A DNA stretch of 38,472 bases from JBCBJX01 sp038522735 (GCA_038522735.1 JBCBJX010000020.1:1-38472), one strand, 5' to 3'; shown: positions 11,301 through 19,134, numbered from the stretch's first letter. Made by a program: numbers and translations. The notes: generated by a model from the letters alone, not told the origin.

Positions 11301-12157
11301 TCCGGCGGGACCGCTTCGCCGGGACGCCCGCTCCCTTCGATCGCAAGGACGTAGACATCGGTTCCGGGGCGACGGCGGCCGGTGAGCGCAAGTTCCGCAG
11401 CGCCGTACTGTCCGAACTCGCCGTTCAGGACGCCGTCCCAGTCCGCGACCCCGCCTGAGGCGGAGAAATCGACGGCGAGCGGCGCGGTGAACCCGGCGAG
11501 GCGGGCGACCACGCCGCCGTCGGAAGAGATGAGGACGTCCGCCTCGACCGACCCGTCCTCAGCGACGTAGGCGTTCACGTCCGCAAAATCGCCGCCGGCT
11601 CGAGAGAAGGCGCGCAGCTGCAGCGCCTCCTCGTCAGGGGTGTGCGCGAACCGTCCGTCAGCGGAGAAAGACGCCGCTTCGCCAAGCAGGACCTCGGAGA
11701 GCGACAGGGTCCCGATGCGGACTTTCCGCAGCTCGATATAGGGAAGAGAGGGGCGCTCCAACGAGAAGGAACGCTCCTCGTCCTCCCGTGCCGTCCTGGC
11801 GCCAGAGGCGAGCGGCCCGGAGATCCGGATCGTCTCCGCCTCCGCGAGTTCGACCACGATGCGCCCGCGCAGGAGCGCGAGCGGCGCCCAGGCGAGCCGC
11901 ACGCCTTCGACAGCGATCTTTTCCTCTCCGTCCTGAGAAATCCGCACAGCGGCGATCTGCGCGTCCTGCGGCCAGTTTCCTCCGCCGTCGACGATCTCCA
12001 CTTCCGCGTCGAGGGAGCCCCCGAGGCGCTGTTCGACGAGAGCGAAGAGGACGCTACGTCCGCGGCTGGTGCCGATAAGGGCTGACGCGGTCGCGGCGAT
12101 TAGCACAAGCAGAAGGGCGACGCCGCCGAAGAAAAGGAGAATCAGACGCCGGGCCAT
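8324..12157 (-). CDS. tamB: TamB, inner-membrane subunit of the translocation and assembly module
   Basis: 1277-aa AsmA-like/DUF490 protein. One N-terminal membrane anchor (about residues 5-27) is followed by more than a thousand residues of repetitive beta-rich sequence forming the periplasm-spanning hydrophobic groove. The conserved TamB C-terminal domain covers about the last 350 residues (GSLNIRQGSLTFAGRRFDI, LNIRAEYEAEDDVTAIISVTG, DEDVMAYVLFGK, GLKTELRQ) and ends in a family-like tail, INYKRDF. TamB works with TamA in outer-membrane protein insertion and is also implicated in moving phospholipids to the outer membrane. Its ATG overlaps the tamA stop as ATGA at 12155-12158, indicating translational coupling. 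Confidence 0.95.
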   Translation of the reverse strand: MARRLILLFFGGVALLLVLIAATASALIGTSRGRSVLFALVEQRLGGSLDAEVEIVDGGGNWPQDAQIAAVRISQDGEEKIAVEGVRLAWAPLALLRGRIVVELAEAETIRISGPLASGARTAREDEERSFSLERPSLPYIELRKVRIGTLSLSEVLLGEAASFSADGRFAHTPDEEALQLRAFSRAGGDFADVNAYVAEDGSVEADVLISSDGGVVARLAGFTAPLAVDFSASGGVADWDGVLNGEFGQYGAAELALTGRRRPGTDVYVLAIEGSGRPGEAVPPETRNLLGETVDLTLRTAFERGLLAAEIDTLRTAAGELSGSARLRHRNGDPRAADLSFEIDPDDRFATDAAPAALFAPWALEAGAERRAGRFSGPGWRGSLSLRNRAARLEAADVRVGDDGAVGASLTARFAEGVYTSGALATAFGRGADASLQARYDADGAIDLSDIRIEAGDASATGRVRYAEERIDAALVARAGAALIGAFVPDLQLSGPAQASATAVGPLDDLNATLRLDTPAGAVNAVQLTPATLEARVRGRPDDLAGDATLVSASSGIRGSTAFSWRGDRGEISRLVATGPDFSINGYAAAEADGAIRAKLEAAFQDDFSAPFAGPVTGAAALDIDRTQSGVLEATVSIDDLRTASIAASSIRLTANGPADAIEVSLAAPRIAAGVAVRDLDLAARIDTQSQSPSIVLSTFSAIVSDEALRLVSPATIRTGEQVVVENLVLSVNERGSAEASLVAGAERIAVTLNAAGLALPGLAAILDGRMSLDTAAARPGSGAITLTGLNDEYEIGVLAAELDWDGSALTLDIGLEAAGERRPFASVALPLARGATATDFSLGDTIEADALYEGPVEPLMSLTPPAPHIIEGDIRLSGGISGLLEAPVIDIAYALNDGRYENAEIGAVLNSLSARGDAVGEPETLVLSVQASAAGARGGDAEAITGSATIDLGAENLSATLALREAALVSSSDVVAVASGRLSVEGPLNAPGIDGRLVVNRLDAQIPKGVASNLVEVDVVRTDVPQEEIAAMRRARGGPLDLDIVAREAVYIRGRGLDTEWSADVTVGGTTVEPTLTGSLNIRQGSLTFAGRRFDITEGEVAFSAIAGLDPTLNIRAEYEAEDDVTAIISVTGRSSSPSIELSAIPTQPDEDVMAYVLFGKPARELTETEALQIAFALAQLAAVGPLGGSGFTDKLRRSFGLDQFSVAAGEDAASSSLTVGKYVADGVFLSATQDLAGENAALVLDIELTDRIGLKTELRQSGGQRASINYKRDF

Positions 12158-14019
12158 CAGAAGGGTTGCCCGATCGAGATGTAAAACTCGAAGCTGTCGT
12201 CCGTCGGCCTGCGGACGACCGGGACAGCAACATCAAGGCGCAGGGGGCCGATCGGCGTGAGGTACCGGACGCCGCCGCCGGCGCCCCAGAGGACGCGCCC
12301 GTCATCGACGTCGCCGTCCGCTTCCACCTGCTCGCCGATGCGGATTTCCGGCGTGCTCGATGAGGAGACGAGGCCGGCGTCGACGAACGCGGCGAACTGA
12401 AGATCTTTCCAGACGCGGACGCGCTGCTCGAACGCCGCTTCGATCACCGAGCGGCCGCCGAGCGGATCGTTCTGGTCGTCGAGGGGGCCGACGCGCTGGA
12501 AGCCGTAGCCGCGCACAGAGCCGCCGCCGCCGGCGTAGAACCGGTTCGGGGCTGGAATATCGGCCGTATCGGGGCCGAAGATTGCGCCATAGCGCACGCG
12601 CATGGCGCTGACGAATTTTGCGTTTCGGCCAAGCGCAAGGCGGCTCGCTGCGCGCGTTTCAATGGTGACGAACGTCTCGGACCCCGTATGCGGCGTCACC
12701 GAAAAGCTCGCCCTCTGGCCGGATGTCGGGTTCAGCGGATCATCTTCATTCAGCCAGCTGACGGAGAGCGGGATCGAGACGAGGGCGGTCTGCTCGCTCT
12801 CGCCGTTTTCCTCAATATTCGCCGCCTCGAAGCCGACGCCGTAGCGGGCGACGAGGCGGTCGTCGAGATAGCGCTGGGCGAAACCGCCGGCGACGTCCCA
12901 CCGCACGGCGTCGAAGGCGTCGGTCGTTTCCTCCGTCAGACCCGTTTCAAAAATGAACGAGCCCGGAAGCTTCGGAAACGGCTTGTCGACGGTGAGGCGC
13001 GTCTCGCGCTGGACCGGCGTCGCGGAGAACTCGAGGTTCACTTTTTCCGCTGCGCCTGCGACGTTGCGGTGCTCGAAGAAGACACGCCCGCCAGGGCCGA
13101 TATCGGTGTCGAAGGAAAGGCCGGCCCCGATCGTCCGCCTGCGCCGTTCAACGGCGTCCACCAAAATTGGAGCGATCCCGTCCTCGCCGACTTCTCCCGG
13201 CGCGACCTGCAGCGCGCCGAAGAGGCCAGTTGCAGCGAGGTTATTGCGGAACTCGATGACCGGTTCGAGTTCGTACTGGGCGCCTTCTTCCCACGTGGCG
13301 TACTTGCGCGCAAAATTCTCGTTCACCTGGTCGAGGCCGTCGAAATAGAGGGGCCCGAAGCGGGCGCGGGCGCCTGTCTCGACATAGTAGACGACCTCCG
13401 CCGCGCCCTCCTCAAAGTCCGCGAAGGCGCGCCGTCCGTAGGCGACGGCGTCCGGGTAGCCGGAGTTTTTGAGCCGGTCGATGAGCGCCGTTTCGTTCGA
13501 CTGGAGTCTCGCGCCGTCCGGCGCGCGCGCGATCTCGACGCCCGCAGCGCGAAGCGTTTCCGGTCGGTCCGTTTCCTGCGCGTCCTGATACTCGATCCGA
13601 TGGGAGACGATGCGAAAGAGCGGCCCCGGCTCGGCGGTAAAGCGTACGAGGTATCCGTCCGGCTGGCGCTCCACCGTATACGTAACTTCGGCAGCGTAGC
13701 GGCCGGTCGCGGCGAGGGCGCGGCGCAGGCGGTCGGCGTCGTTCCGGGCGGCGCGGCGCAGGCCTGCGGAGGAGGCGTATTCCGGCTTGTCCCGGCCGGT
13801 CCCGAGCAAACGTGCGGACGGGCGCACGGCGTCGGACAGGTCCTTCTCAAGGCCGGTCAGTCCGGCGCGGTAGGCGAGAGCCGCCGACGCCGGCTGTTCC
13901 GGCGCCGCGGCCGCCGGTGGCGTCTCCTGTGCGACGGCGTTATGGCCGAACGGGCCCGCAAAGGCGCCGACCATCAGACCGGCGCGCGCGCCGTATGATA
14001 AAGGACCCGTTCGATGCAC
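12157..14019 (-). CDS. tamA: TamA, Omp85-family outer-membrane assembly protein
   Basis: 620-aa BamA/TamA-type protein. A short signal peptide ending near AVA-QE is followed by POTRA-like domains (about residues 90-300, e.g. GYLVRFTAEPGPLFRIVSHRIEY, YELEPVIEFRNNLAATGLF) and a 16-strand Bac_surface_Ag barrel with the GRGY/VRGYGF-type motif (GGSVRGYGFQRVGPLDD). It ends with an aromatic C-terminus (FYISIGQPF), the usual barrel-insertion signal. The chosen start is GTG at 14019, with GAAGG 8 nt upstream; it puts positive charge before the signal hydrophobic core but overlaps the start of the divergent lipocalin gene by 6 nt. ATG at 13974 is the alternative, with neither a ribosome site nor a charged n-region. 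It is coupled to tamB by ATGA overlap. Confidence 0.93.
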   Translation of the reverse strand: MHRTGPLSYGARAGLMVGAFAGPFGHNAVAQETPPAAAAPEQPASAALAYRAGLTGLEKDLSDAVRPSARLLGTGRDKPEYASSAGLRRAARNDADRLRRALAATGRYAAEVTYTVERQPDGYLVRFTAEPGPLFRIVSHRIEYQDAQETDRPETLRAAGVEIARAPDGARLQSNETALIDRLKNSGYPDAVAYGRRAFADFEEGAAEVVYYVETGARARFGPLYFDGLDQVNENFARKYATWEEGAQYELEPVIEFRNNLAATGLFGALQVAPGEVGEDGIAPILVDAVERRRRTIGAGLSFDTDIGPGGRVFFEHRNVAGAAEKVNLEFSATPVQRETRLTVDKPFPKLPGSFIFETGLTEETTDAFDAVRWDVAGGFAQRYLDDRLVARYGVGFEAANIEENGESEQTALVSIPLSVSWLNEDDPLNPTSGQRASFSVTPHTGSETFVTIETRAASRLALGRNAKFVSAMRVRYGAIFGPDTADIPAPNRFYAGGGGSVRGYGFQRVGPLDDQNDPLGGRSVIEAAFEQRVRVWKDLQFAAFVDAGLVSSSSTPEIRIGEQVEADGDVDDGRVLWGAGGGVRYLTPIGPLRLDVAVPVVRRPTDDSFEFYISIGQPF

Positions 14020-14628
14020 CGATCAGCACCTTCTGCGCCGCAAAACCGGCGCGCGTTCGCGCGCCTCGCCGCGTTAATTTCGGCGGCGGCGGCTTCCCTT
14101 TGGTTAACGGGATGCGCCCTGCCGCCGGTGAACCGGGACGGCGACGTCGCCCTGACGACAGCCAAGTCCGTCGATCTCGATCGGTATCTCGGCCGCTGGT
14201 ATGAAATCGCCCGCTTTCCCAACTGGTTCGAGGAGGGCTGCGTCGACGTCACGGCGACGTATTCGCTGAAGGAAAACGGCGACATCAAGGTTGAAAACGC
14301 GTGCGTGAAGCCGTCGGGTCCGGATGTCGCAGTCGGCCGCGCGAAAATTGTCGATCCCGAAACGAACGCCAAACTGAGGGTCGCGTTCTTCGGTCCGTTC
14401 TTTGCGCCTTATTGGATTCTCGACGTCGCGCCGGACTACTCATTGGCGCTTGTCGGCGAACCGCGCGGCCGGTTTTTGTGGATCCTCGCCCGCGAGCCGG
14501 CGCTGACTGAGGCGCAAAAAGACGACGCGCTGGCGAAGCTCGACGCCCTCGGCTACCGCACCGACGAATTGTACTGGACGCCCCAGTCGGCTGCGAATTC
14601 GGCGGCGGCGTCCGAGGAGAAGAACTAG
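14014..14628 (+). CDS. blc: Blc-type outer-membrane lipocalin lipoprotein
   Basis: 204-aa bacterial lipocalin. An arginine-rich n-region and a hydrophobic stretch end in lipobox LTGC (Cys at about 33), so it is lipid-anchored. Lipocalin signatures are GRWYEIARFPNWFEEGC near residues 62-78 (the GxW motif), FFGPFFAPYWILDVAPDYSLALVG and GRFLWILAREP, the family's three structurally conserved regions. Bacterial Blc binds lysophospholipids and fatty acids in envelope maintenance. The ATG at 14014 has AAAGGA 8 nt upstream and lies inside the first codons of divergent tamA. Its stop directly abuts the sulfotransferase start codon, so it heads a four-gene co-directional run ending in hpnA. The C-terminal AANSAAASEEKN is a low-complexity tail. 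Confidence 0.93.
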   Translation: MHRSAPSAPQNRRAFARLAALISAAAASLWLTGCALPPVNRDGDVALTTAKSVDLDRYLGRWYEIARFPNWFEEGCVDVTATYSLKENGDIKVENACVKPSGPDVAVGRAKIVDPETNAKLRVAFFGPFFAPYWILDVAPDYSLALVGEPRGRFLWILAREPALTEAQKDDALAKLDALGYRTDELYWTPQSAANSAAASEEKN

Positions 14629-15720
14629 GTGGCTCACCCCTTAAGCGGCGCTAATATCGGCACGCTCGCCCGCGTCGCCCAGTTGTCCGGCGCGCCTGAG
14701 AAACGGCTCTCCGCCGTCGGCGTGTGGGGCGCGGCCCTCGGACGCTGGCCCGCCTCGACGCTGGAGCGGCTGTCGCTCATCGGACGGCTGCCGGCGACGG
14801 CGGAGATGGCGCCGCCCGTTTTCATCCTCGGCCATTGGCGCTCCGGCACGACGCACCTCTACAACATCATGTGCAAGTCGGAGGAATGGGCCTACGTGCC
14901 GCCGGTTGCAACGGGCCTTCCCTGGGACCTCTTCGGCCTTGCCAAGCTCACCCGCCCGATTCTTGAAAAACAGCTGCCGGAGCACCGCTTCATCGACAAT
15001 ATTCCGGTGAGGCCGGACAGTCCGCAGGAGGATGAGATCGCCATCGCGAACATGACGTCGGTCTCCTTCTATCACGGCATCTATTTCCCGAAGGCCTTCG
15101 ACAAGCACCTCGCTCGCGGGCTTTTCTTCGAAGGCTGCCGGCCGGTGGAGATCGAGGAGTGGAAGCACCGCTTCGTCCACCTGATGAAAAAGCTCTCCAA
15201 GCTTCAGGAGGGCAAGCCGCTGCTCATCAAGAACCCGGTCTACACCGGCCGCCTCGCCATGCTGCGGGAGATTTTTCCGCATGCGAAGTTCGTCCATATC
15301 GAGCGCAATCCTTATGAGGTCTTCACCTCCATGCGGAATTTCTACGAAAAGCTGTTCGCCGAATTCGCCCTGCAGGACTATTCGCACGTCGATATCGACG
15401 AGCGCATCCTGCAGGTCTACGAGCGCATGATGCTCCGCCTTGAGCGCGACGCCGAAGGCCTGCCGGAGAATGTCTATCTCGACGTCCGCTATGAGGACCT
15501 CGATGCGAAACCGCTGGAGACCGTCGAGCGGATCTACGAGACGCTGGAGCTGCCGGGCTTCGAACGCGCTCGCGGCAGGTTCGTCGACTATCTCTCTGCA
15601 GTGAAGACCTTCAAGAAAAACACCTTCGCCTACACGGACGAAGCGGCTGCGAAGGTGGAAGGGCGCCTCGGCCGTTTCGTCGAACGGGGCGGGTATATGC
15701 GTCCGGGGACGAAGGGGTGA
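14629..15720 (+). CDS. PAPS-dependent sulfotransferase family protein
   Basis: 363-aa cytosolic sulfotransferase of the Sulfotransfer_3 type, predicted to move a sulfuryl group from PAPS to a hydroxyl or amine acceptor. The 5'-phosphosulfate loop is HWRSGTTHLYN (69-79), where Arg takes the usual Lys position as in many bacterial members; the 3'-phosphate motif is VHIERNPYEVFTSM (about 222-236). VRYEDLDAKPLETVERIYETLELPG near the C-terminus is also typical. The GTG start immediately follows the blc TAG, with GAGGAG about 9 nt upstream, and the stop overlaps the next GTG as GTGA. The acceptor is unknown; coupling to a lipocalin and hpnA makes a lipid acceptor, possibly a hopanoid, a testable inference. 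Confidence 0.88.
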   Translation: MAHPLSGANIGTLARVAQLSGAPEKRLSAVGVWGAALGRWPASTLERLSLIGRLPATAEMAPPVFILGHWRSGTTHLYNIMCKSEEWAYVPPVATGLPWDLFGLAKLTRPILEKQLPEHRFIDNIPVRPDSPQEDEIAIANMTSVSFYHGIYFPKAFDKHLARGLFFEGCRPVEIEEWKHRFVHLMKKLSKLQEGKPLLIKNPVYTGRLAMLREIFPHAKFVHIERNPYEVFTSMRNFYEKLFAEFALQDYSHVDIDERILQVYERMMLRLERDAEGLPENVYLDVRYEDLDAKPLETVERIYETLELPGFERARGRFVDYLSAVKTFKKNTFAYTDEAAAKVEGRLGRFVERGGYMRPGTKG

Positions 15721-16796
15721 AGGTTCGGAAGCTCCTCGCCGTCGCCGTACTTGCGGCGTGCGGCCGAACAGAACTCGGCCCGCCCGAATATCCGCTTGCG
15801 AATTGTAATGTCAGCGAGCTGATAGACGCGAACACGGCGAAGCCGATCATAGGAGTCGAGGATATTTCACTGGTCGCCGGTTCGTCCAATATCTGGATAT
15901 CCGCCTACGACAGAATCGCCTCCGAGGCCGCCGGTTCTAGGGACGCCGTTTCCGGCGGCTTCTATGAGTTTCCGCTGGACGTTCTTGCGAACGGCAGGAC
16001 CGAGATTCGCAGTGCTGTTTCGGGCGGTGGCGAGTTTGTGAACCTACCCCATGGTTTCTCGACAGGACCAAGCTCCAAATCTCTCATCAGCGTCGTTTTC
16101 ATTGACAGACACATAGCGGGCTCCGGAGCGATAGAGGCCTCGTTGAGAGTGGCTGACCTGTCAAAGGGCGACGCGGAGTACTTTCTTGATGGCGACAACG
16201 ATTTGCGGACAAGCCCGGCGCCGCGCAACTCGAACGACGTTCTGTTGGTAAGCAGCGACAGCGTTCTGTTCACGGTGGACCGTATCGGGCCAAACTGGGT
16301 ATCGGACGTCTTTGGGCGAGCGACAGGTCAGTTGGTTCGCGCCGATTACGATGAAGACGCAAAAGCATTTCTCTACTCTACACTCACCGACGGGCTTTTC
16401 TTCGCCAACGGATTGATCGATGTGGAAGACGTTGTCGTCGTCGCCGAAACGCGCGGAGAGCGGCTCGCGCTAATAGATGCCGATACGGGCGAGATCACCC
16501 GCCGCTTCCCGCTCCCCGGCGGCCCCGACAACCTCACCCGTGCGCCCGGCGGCTCCATTCTGGCGGCCGTCCACCCCTCGCTCCTGAAGCTCGGCATGCA
16601 CCGCAGGTTCGGCGCGGAGCACGCGCCGTCGCGGGCGGTGCGGGTGGATCCGGAGACGGGGGCGTGGTCGCTCCTCTTCGATGATCCGACGGGGAAGGTT
16701 TTTACGGGCGCGACCGTCGCCGCCGAGATCGACGGCAAGCTTGTGCTCGGATCGGCGACCGACCGCGGTCTCCTTGTCTGCGAGAAGCCTAAATGA
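15717..16796 (+). CDS. Paraoxonase/SMP-30-like six-bladed beta-propeller lipoprotein
   Basis: 359-aa protein. The leader MKVRKLLAVAVLAAC ends in lipobox LAAC (Cys15), suggesting export as a lipoprotein. Residues about 42-60 (IIGVEDISLVAGSSNIWIS) match the paraoxonase start GIED-x-E/D; PHGFST (about 109-114), SNDVLLVSSDSVLFTVDR and VVVAETRGERLALIDADTG are further paraoxonase or strictosidine-synthase-like blade motifs with the acidic and Asn residues used for calcium. Paraoxonases hydrolyse lactones and esters; the natural substrate here is unknown. The GTG start overlaps the sulfotransferase stop (GTGA), and the stop overlaps the hpnA ATG (ATGA). The part up to about 16480 has visibly lower GC and more varied codons than the last third. 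Confidence 0.72.
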   Translation: MKVRKLLAVAVLAACGRTELGPPEYPLANCNVSELIDANTAKPIIGVEDISLVAGSSNIWISAYDRIASEAAGSRDAVSGGFYEFPLDVLANGRTEIRSAVSGGGEFVNLPHGFSTGPSSKSLISVVFIDRHIAGSGAIEASLRVADLSKGDAEYFLDGDNDLRTSPAPRNSNDVLLVSSDSVLFTVDRIGPNWVSDVFGRATGQLVRADYDEDAKAFLYSTLTDGLFFANGLIDVEDVVVVAETRGERLALIDADTGEITRRFPLPGGPDNLTRAPGGSILAAVHPSLLKLGMHRRFGAEHAPSRAVRVDPETGAWSLLFDDPTGKVFTGATVAAEIDGKLVLGSATDRGLLVCEKPK

Positions 16797-17785
16797 CCGT
16801 GCTTGTCACCGGCGGCGCGGGCTTCGTCGGCCGGCCGCTGTGCGAGGCGCTGCTCGCGCGCGGGGAGACGGTTCGGGTTCTCGATCTCGCCGAAGAGGGC
16901 GTCCCCGGGACGGAGCATCTCAGGGGCTCGATCATCGACGCGGAGGTCGTCCAGCAGGCGATGGTCGGCGTCTCTTGCGTTTTCCACTTGGCGGGCAACG
17001 CCCAGCTCTGGGCGCCGGACCCGGGCGTCTTCGACATCGTGAACCGGGCCGGGACCGAGACGGTGCTCGCCGCGGCCGAGGCCGTTCGGGTCGAGCGTTT
17101 CGTTCACTGCTCAAGTCTCACAACGCTCATCGGGCGGAAGAACCCGAAGCGGCCGGTCGATCTCAAAGAGGCGCACCGGCCTGAGCCGGACGACATGCTT
17201 GGGGCCTATCCGCGCTCCAAACTCCTTGCGGAACGCGCCGTCGAAGCCGCCGCCGCGCGAGGCTTCAACGCCGTCATCGCCCTCCCGACGGAGCCGCTCG
17301 GTCCCGGCGACGAGGCGATTACGCCGCCGACCCGCATGCTGATCGATTTCCTGAACGGCGCGAACCCCGCCTATATGGACGCGATCCTCAATTTCGTACC
17401 CGTACGGTCCCTCGCCGAAGGCCTGCTCGCTTGCGCGGATACCGGGCGGGCGGGGGAGCGTTATCTCCTTGGCGGGGAGAACATCGGGATGGGGCGCCTT
17501 CTGGCGAAGCTTGAAGCCCTCACGGGGCGGATAATGCCGACCCTGAAGCTCCCTTTCGCCGTCGCCCTCGCCGCCGGGGTGGTGGAGACGGCGATCGCCG
17601 ACCGCGTGACGGGGAAGCCGCCGAAGGCGCCCCTTACGGGCGTTCGGCTTGCGAGCCGCCCGGCGCGGTTCTCCTCCGCGAAAGCCAAAGCGGAGCTGGG
17701 CTGGGAGCCCGCCCCGCTGGAACCAGCGCTGAAGGAAACGATCGCGTGGCTGGAGGCGAAGGGGCTTGTGAAAGAGGCACCGTAA
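16793..17785 (+). CDS. hpnA: Hopanoid-associated NAD-dependent sugar epimerase/dehydratase HpnA
   Basis: 330-aa extended short-chain dehydrogenase. The Rossmann motif TGGAGFVG is at about residues 6-13 and the catalytic pair sits in YPRSK (about 143-147). HpnA-specific features are FHLAGNAQLWAPDP, ALPTEPLGPGDEAITPPTRMLIDFLNG and GERYLLGGENI, matching the HpnA group more closely than general epimerases. HpnA is found in many hopanoid clusters and is presumed to act on sugar or head-group modification; its exact reaction is not established. The ATG overlaps the stop of the paraoxonase-like gene (ATGA). It converges on hpnB with a REP-like hairpin between them. Confidence 0.88.
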   Translation: MTVLVTGGAGFVGRPLCEALLARGETVRVLDLAEEGVPGTEHLRGSIIDAEVVQQAMVGVSCVFHLAGNAQLWAPDPGVFDIVNRAGTETVLAAAEAVRVERFVHCSSLTTLIGRKNPKRPVDLKEAHRPEPDDMLGAYPRSKLLAERAVEAAAARGFNAVIALPTEPLGPGDEAITPPTRMLIDFLNGANPAYMDAILNFVPVRSLAEGLLACADTGRAGERYLLGGENIGMGRLLAKLEALTGRIMPTLKLPFAVALAAGVVETAIADRVTGKPPKAPLTGVRLASRPARFSSAKAKAELGWEPAPLEPALKETIAWLEAKGLVKEAP

Positions 17786-17794
17786 CAGCGTTAT

Positions 17795-17826
17795 CCGCTC
17801 ATCCCAGCGAAAGCCGGGATGAGCGG
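17795..17826. repeat. REP-like inverted repeat / possible bidirectional terminator
   Basis: Perfect 11-bp arms CCGCTCATCCC (17795-17805) and GGGATGAGCGG (17816-17826). The middle can extend the stem by GC/GC around a GAAA tetraloop with a single A-C mismatch, giving a 13-bp helix. It fills the 43-nt gap between the convergent ends of hpnA and hpnB. The core resembles the interspersed palindromes with a CGAAAG centre common in alphaproteobacteria. No long T run follows on either strand, so a terminator role is uncertain. Confidence 0.8.
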
Positions 17827-17828
17827 GC

Positions 17829-19025
17829 CTATTCCGCGGCCTGCGGCTCGGCGGACGCGCCGTCGGTTCCGCCGCGAACGCGGCCTTTCCATTCGCCGCC
17901 GCGACCGCGCATCCAGCGCCAGGCGGACGACGCCGTCATCGCCATATAGAGCGCGGCGGCGAGGGGAAGGCCGAAAGCCTCCGGCCAGATGCGCCTGTAA
18001 AGCGACGAGGTCGGACGATAGGCGCGCGCCATCAGCGCCCAGGCGATGAATCCCGCCGCCGCCGCGAGGCCGTAGCCGTGCAGCGGCCAGAGAATCACCG
18101 CGAGAGGTCCTGCGAGATAGACGACGAAAAGGCCGATCAGAGAACCGGCGAGAAACACAAGCGAGTGGTTGAGCTGCGTGTAGGCCGTGCGCGCGACCAT
18201 GTTCCAGACGCTGTCGAGCGAGCGATTGTCCCGCAGGCTGACGACCTCGCCGGTCGAGTGGCCGAGCCAGATGCGCCGCTTCGGCGGCTCGCCCTTGAGG
18301 AGAGCCGCGAGGGCGCAGTCGTCGATCAGTTCGCCGCGGATGGCGGCGACGCCCCCTTCATCGCGCAGGGCGTCGCGGCGGACCAGCATGCAGCCGCCCG
18401 CCGCCGCGGCGAGATACCGGTTCGGGTCGTTCGCCCACGGAAAAGGGTAGAGCTTCTGGAAGAAAAAGACGAAAGCCGGAATGAGCAGCGCCCCCCAGAA
18501 GCCCCGCGTGTCGAGCGTCGCCATGAGGGAGGTCAGCGCGAGATCGTCCCGCTCGGCCCGCGCGACGAGACGGCGCAGCGCGTCCGGCGCATGGGCGATG
18601 TCGGCGTCCGTCATCAGGACGTAAGCCGCGTCCGGCGCCGTCTCCCGCGCGGCGCGCAGGCCGTGGTGGACGGCCCAGAGCTTGCCGGTCCAGCCCTCTT
18701 CCAGTTCCGGCGGCGAGACGATGTGGACGGGCCGTTCGCCAAGGGCCGCGCCTTCGCGGGCGAGGACGGCGGTCTCGTCGCTTGAATGGTCGTCGATGAG
18801 GAAGATCGAGAGCGCGCCCGGATAGTCGCTCTTCTGGTGGGAGGCGATCACCTGGAAGATCGTCTCGGCCTCGTCCCGGGCCGGTATGATAACAGCGACC
18901 TCCGGCCAGTCGGCGGGGTCCGGCGCCGGGCGCAGGCGCTGGTCGGCGCGCCAGAAGCCGCCGTGCAGCGTCAGAAGAAATCCCCAGGAGAGGATCGCGA
19001 GAACCGAAAGGGCGAGCCAGATCAT
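17829..19025 (-). CDS. hpnB: Hopene-associated glycosyltransferase HpnB
   Basis: 398-aa family 2 glycosyltransferase with an N-terminal membrane anchor (IWLALSVLAILSWGFLLTLHG) and three or four C-terminal TM helices. Catalytic-domain motifs: VAVIIPARDEAETIFQVI, LIDDHSSDET, TDADIAHAPDALRRL (the DxD), RGELIDDCALAALLK (the ED-type base region), and a late R-x-W block (SLDSVWNMVARTAYTQL) like QxxRW of processive enzymes. HpnB is a conserved hopanoid-cluster protein presumed to glycosylate hopanoid or lipid acceptors. The ATG at 19025 is chosen (AGGAAAGCGG upstream); the longer open frame to 19223 adds arginine-rich sequence that looks non-coding. It is divergent from hpnC, with 109 nt between starts and no clear promoter elements. 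Confidence 0.9.
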   Translation of the reverse strand: MIWLALSVLAILSWGFLLTLHGGFWRADQRLRPAPDPADWPEVAVIIPARDEAETIFQVIASHQKSDYPGALSIFLIDDHSSDETAVLAREGAALGERPVHIVSPPELEEGWTGKLWAVHHGLRAARETAPDAAYVLMTDADIAHAPDALRRLVARAERDDLALTSLMATLDTRGFWGALLIPAFVFFFQKLYPFPWANDPNRYLAAAAGGCMLVRRDALRDEGGVAAIRGELIDDCALAALLKGEPPKRRIWLGHSTGEVVSLRDNRSLDSVWNMVARTAYTQLNHSLVFLAGSLIGLFVVYLAGPLAVILWPLHGYGLAAAAGFIAWALMARAYRPTSSLYRRIWPEAFGLPLAAALYMAMTASSAWRWMRGRGGEWKGRVRGGTDGASAEPQAAE

Positions 19026-19134
19026 GACCGCTTTCCTAGCGCGCCGGCGCCGCAGCGCAAAGTGATGCGAAAGCCGCGGTCTGCGGGCGTCTCCGCCTTG
19101 CCGCGATGCGGCGCGGCGCCTAGTCTCCCGGCCG

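Noticed and set aside
12688..13998. 436-codon open frame on the plus strand opposite tamA
   Set aside because: Antisense shadow of a GC-rich gene; no family motif and no ribosome-binding site, while TamA motifs are clear on the other strand.
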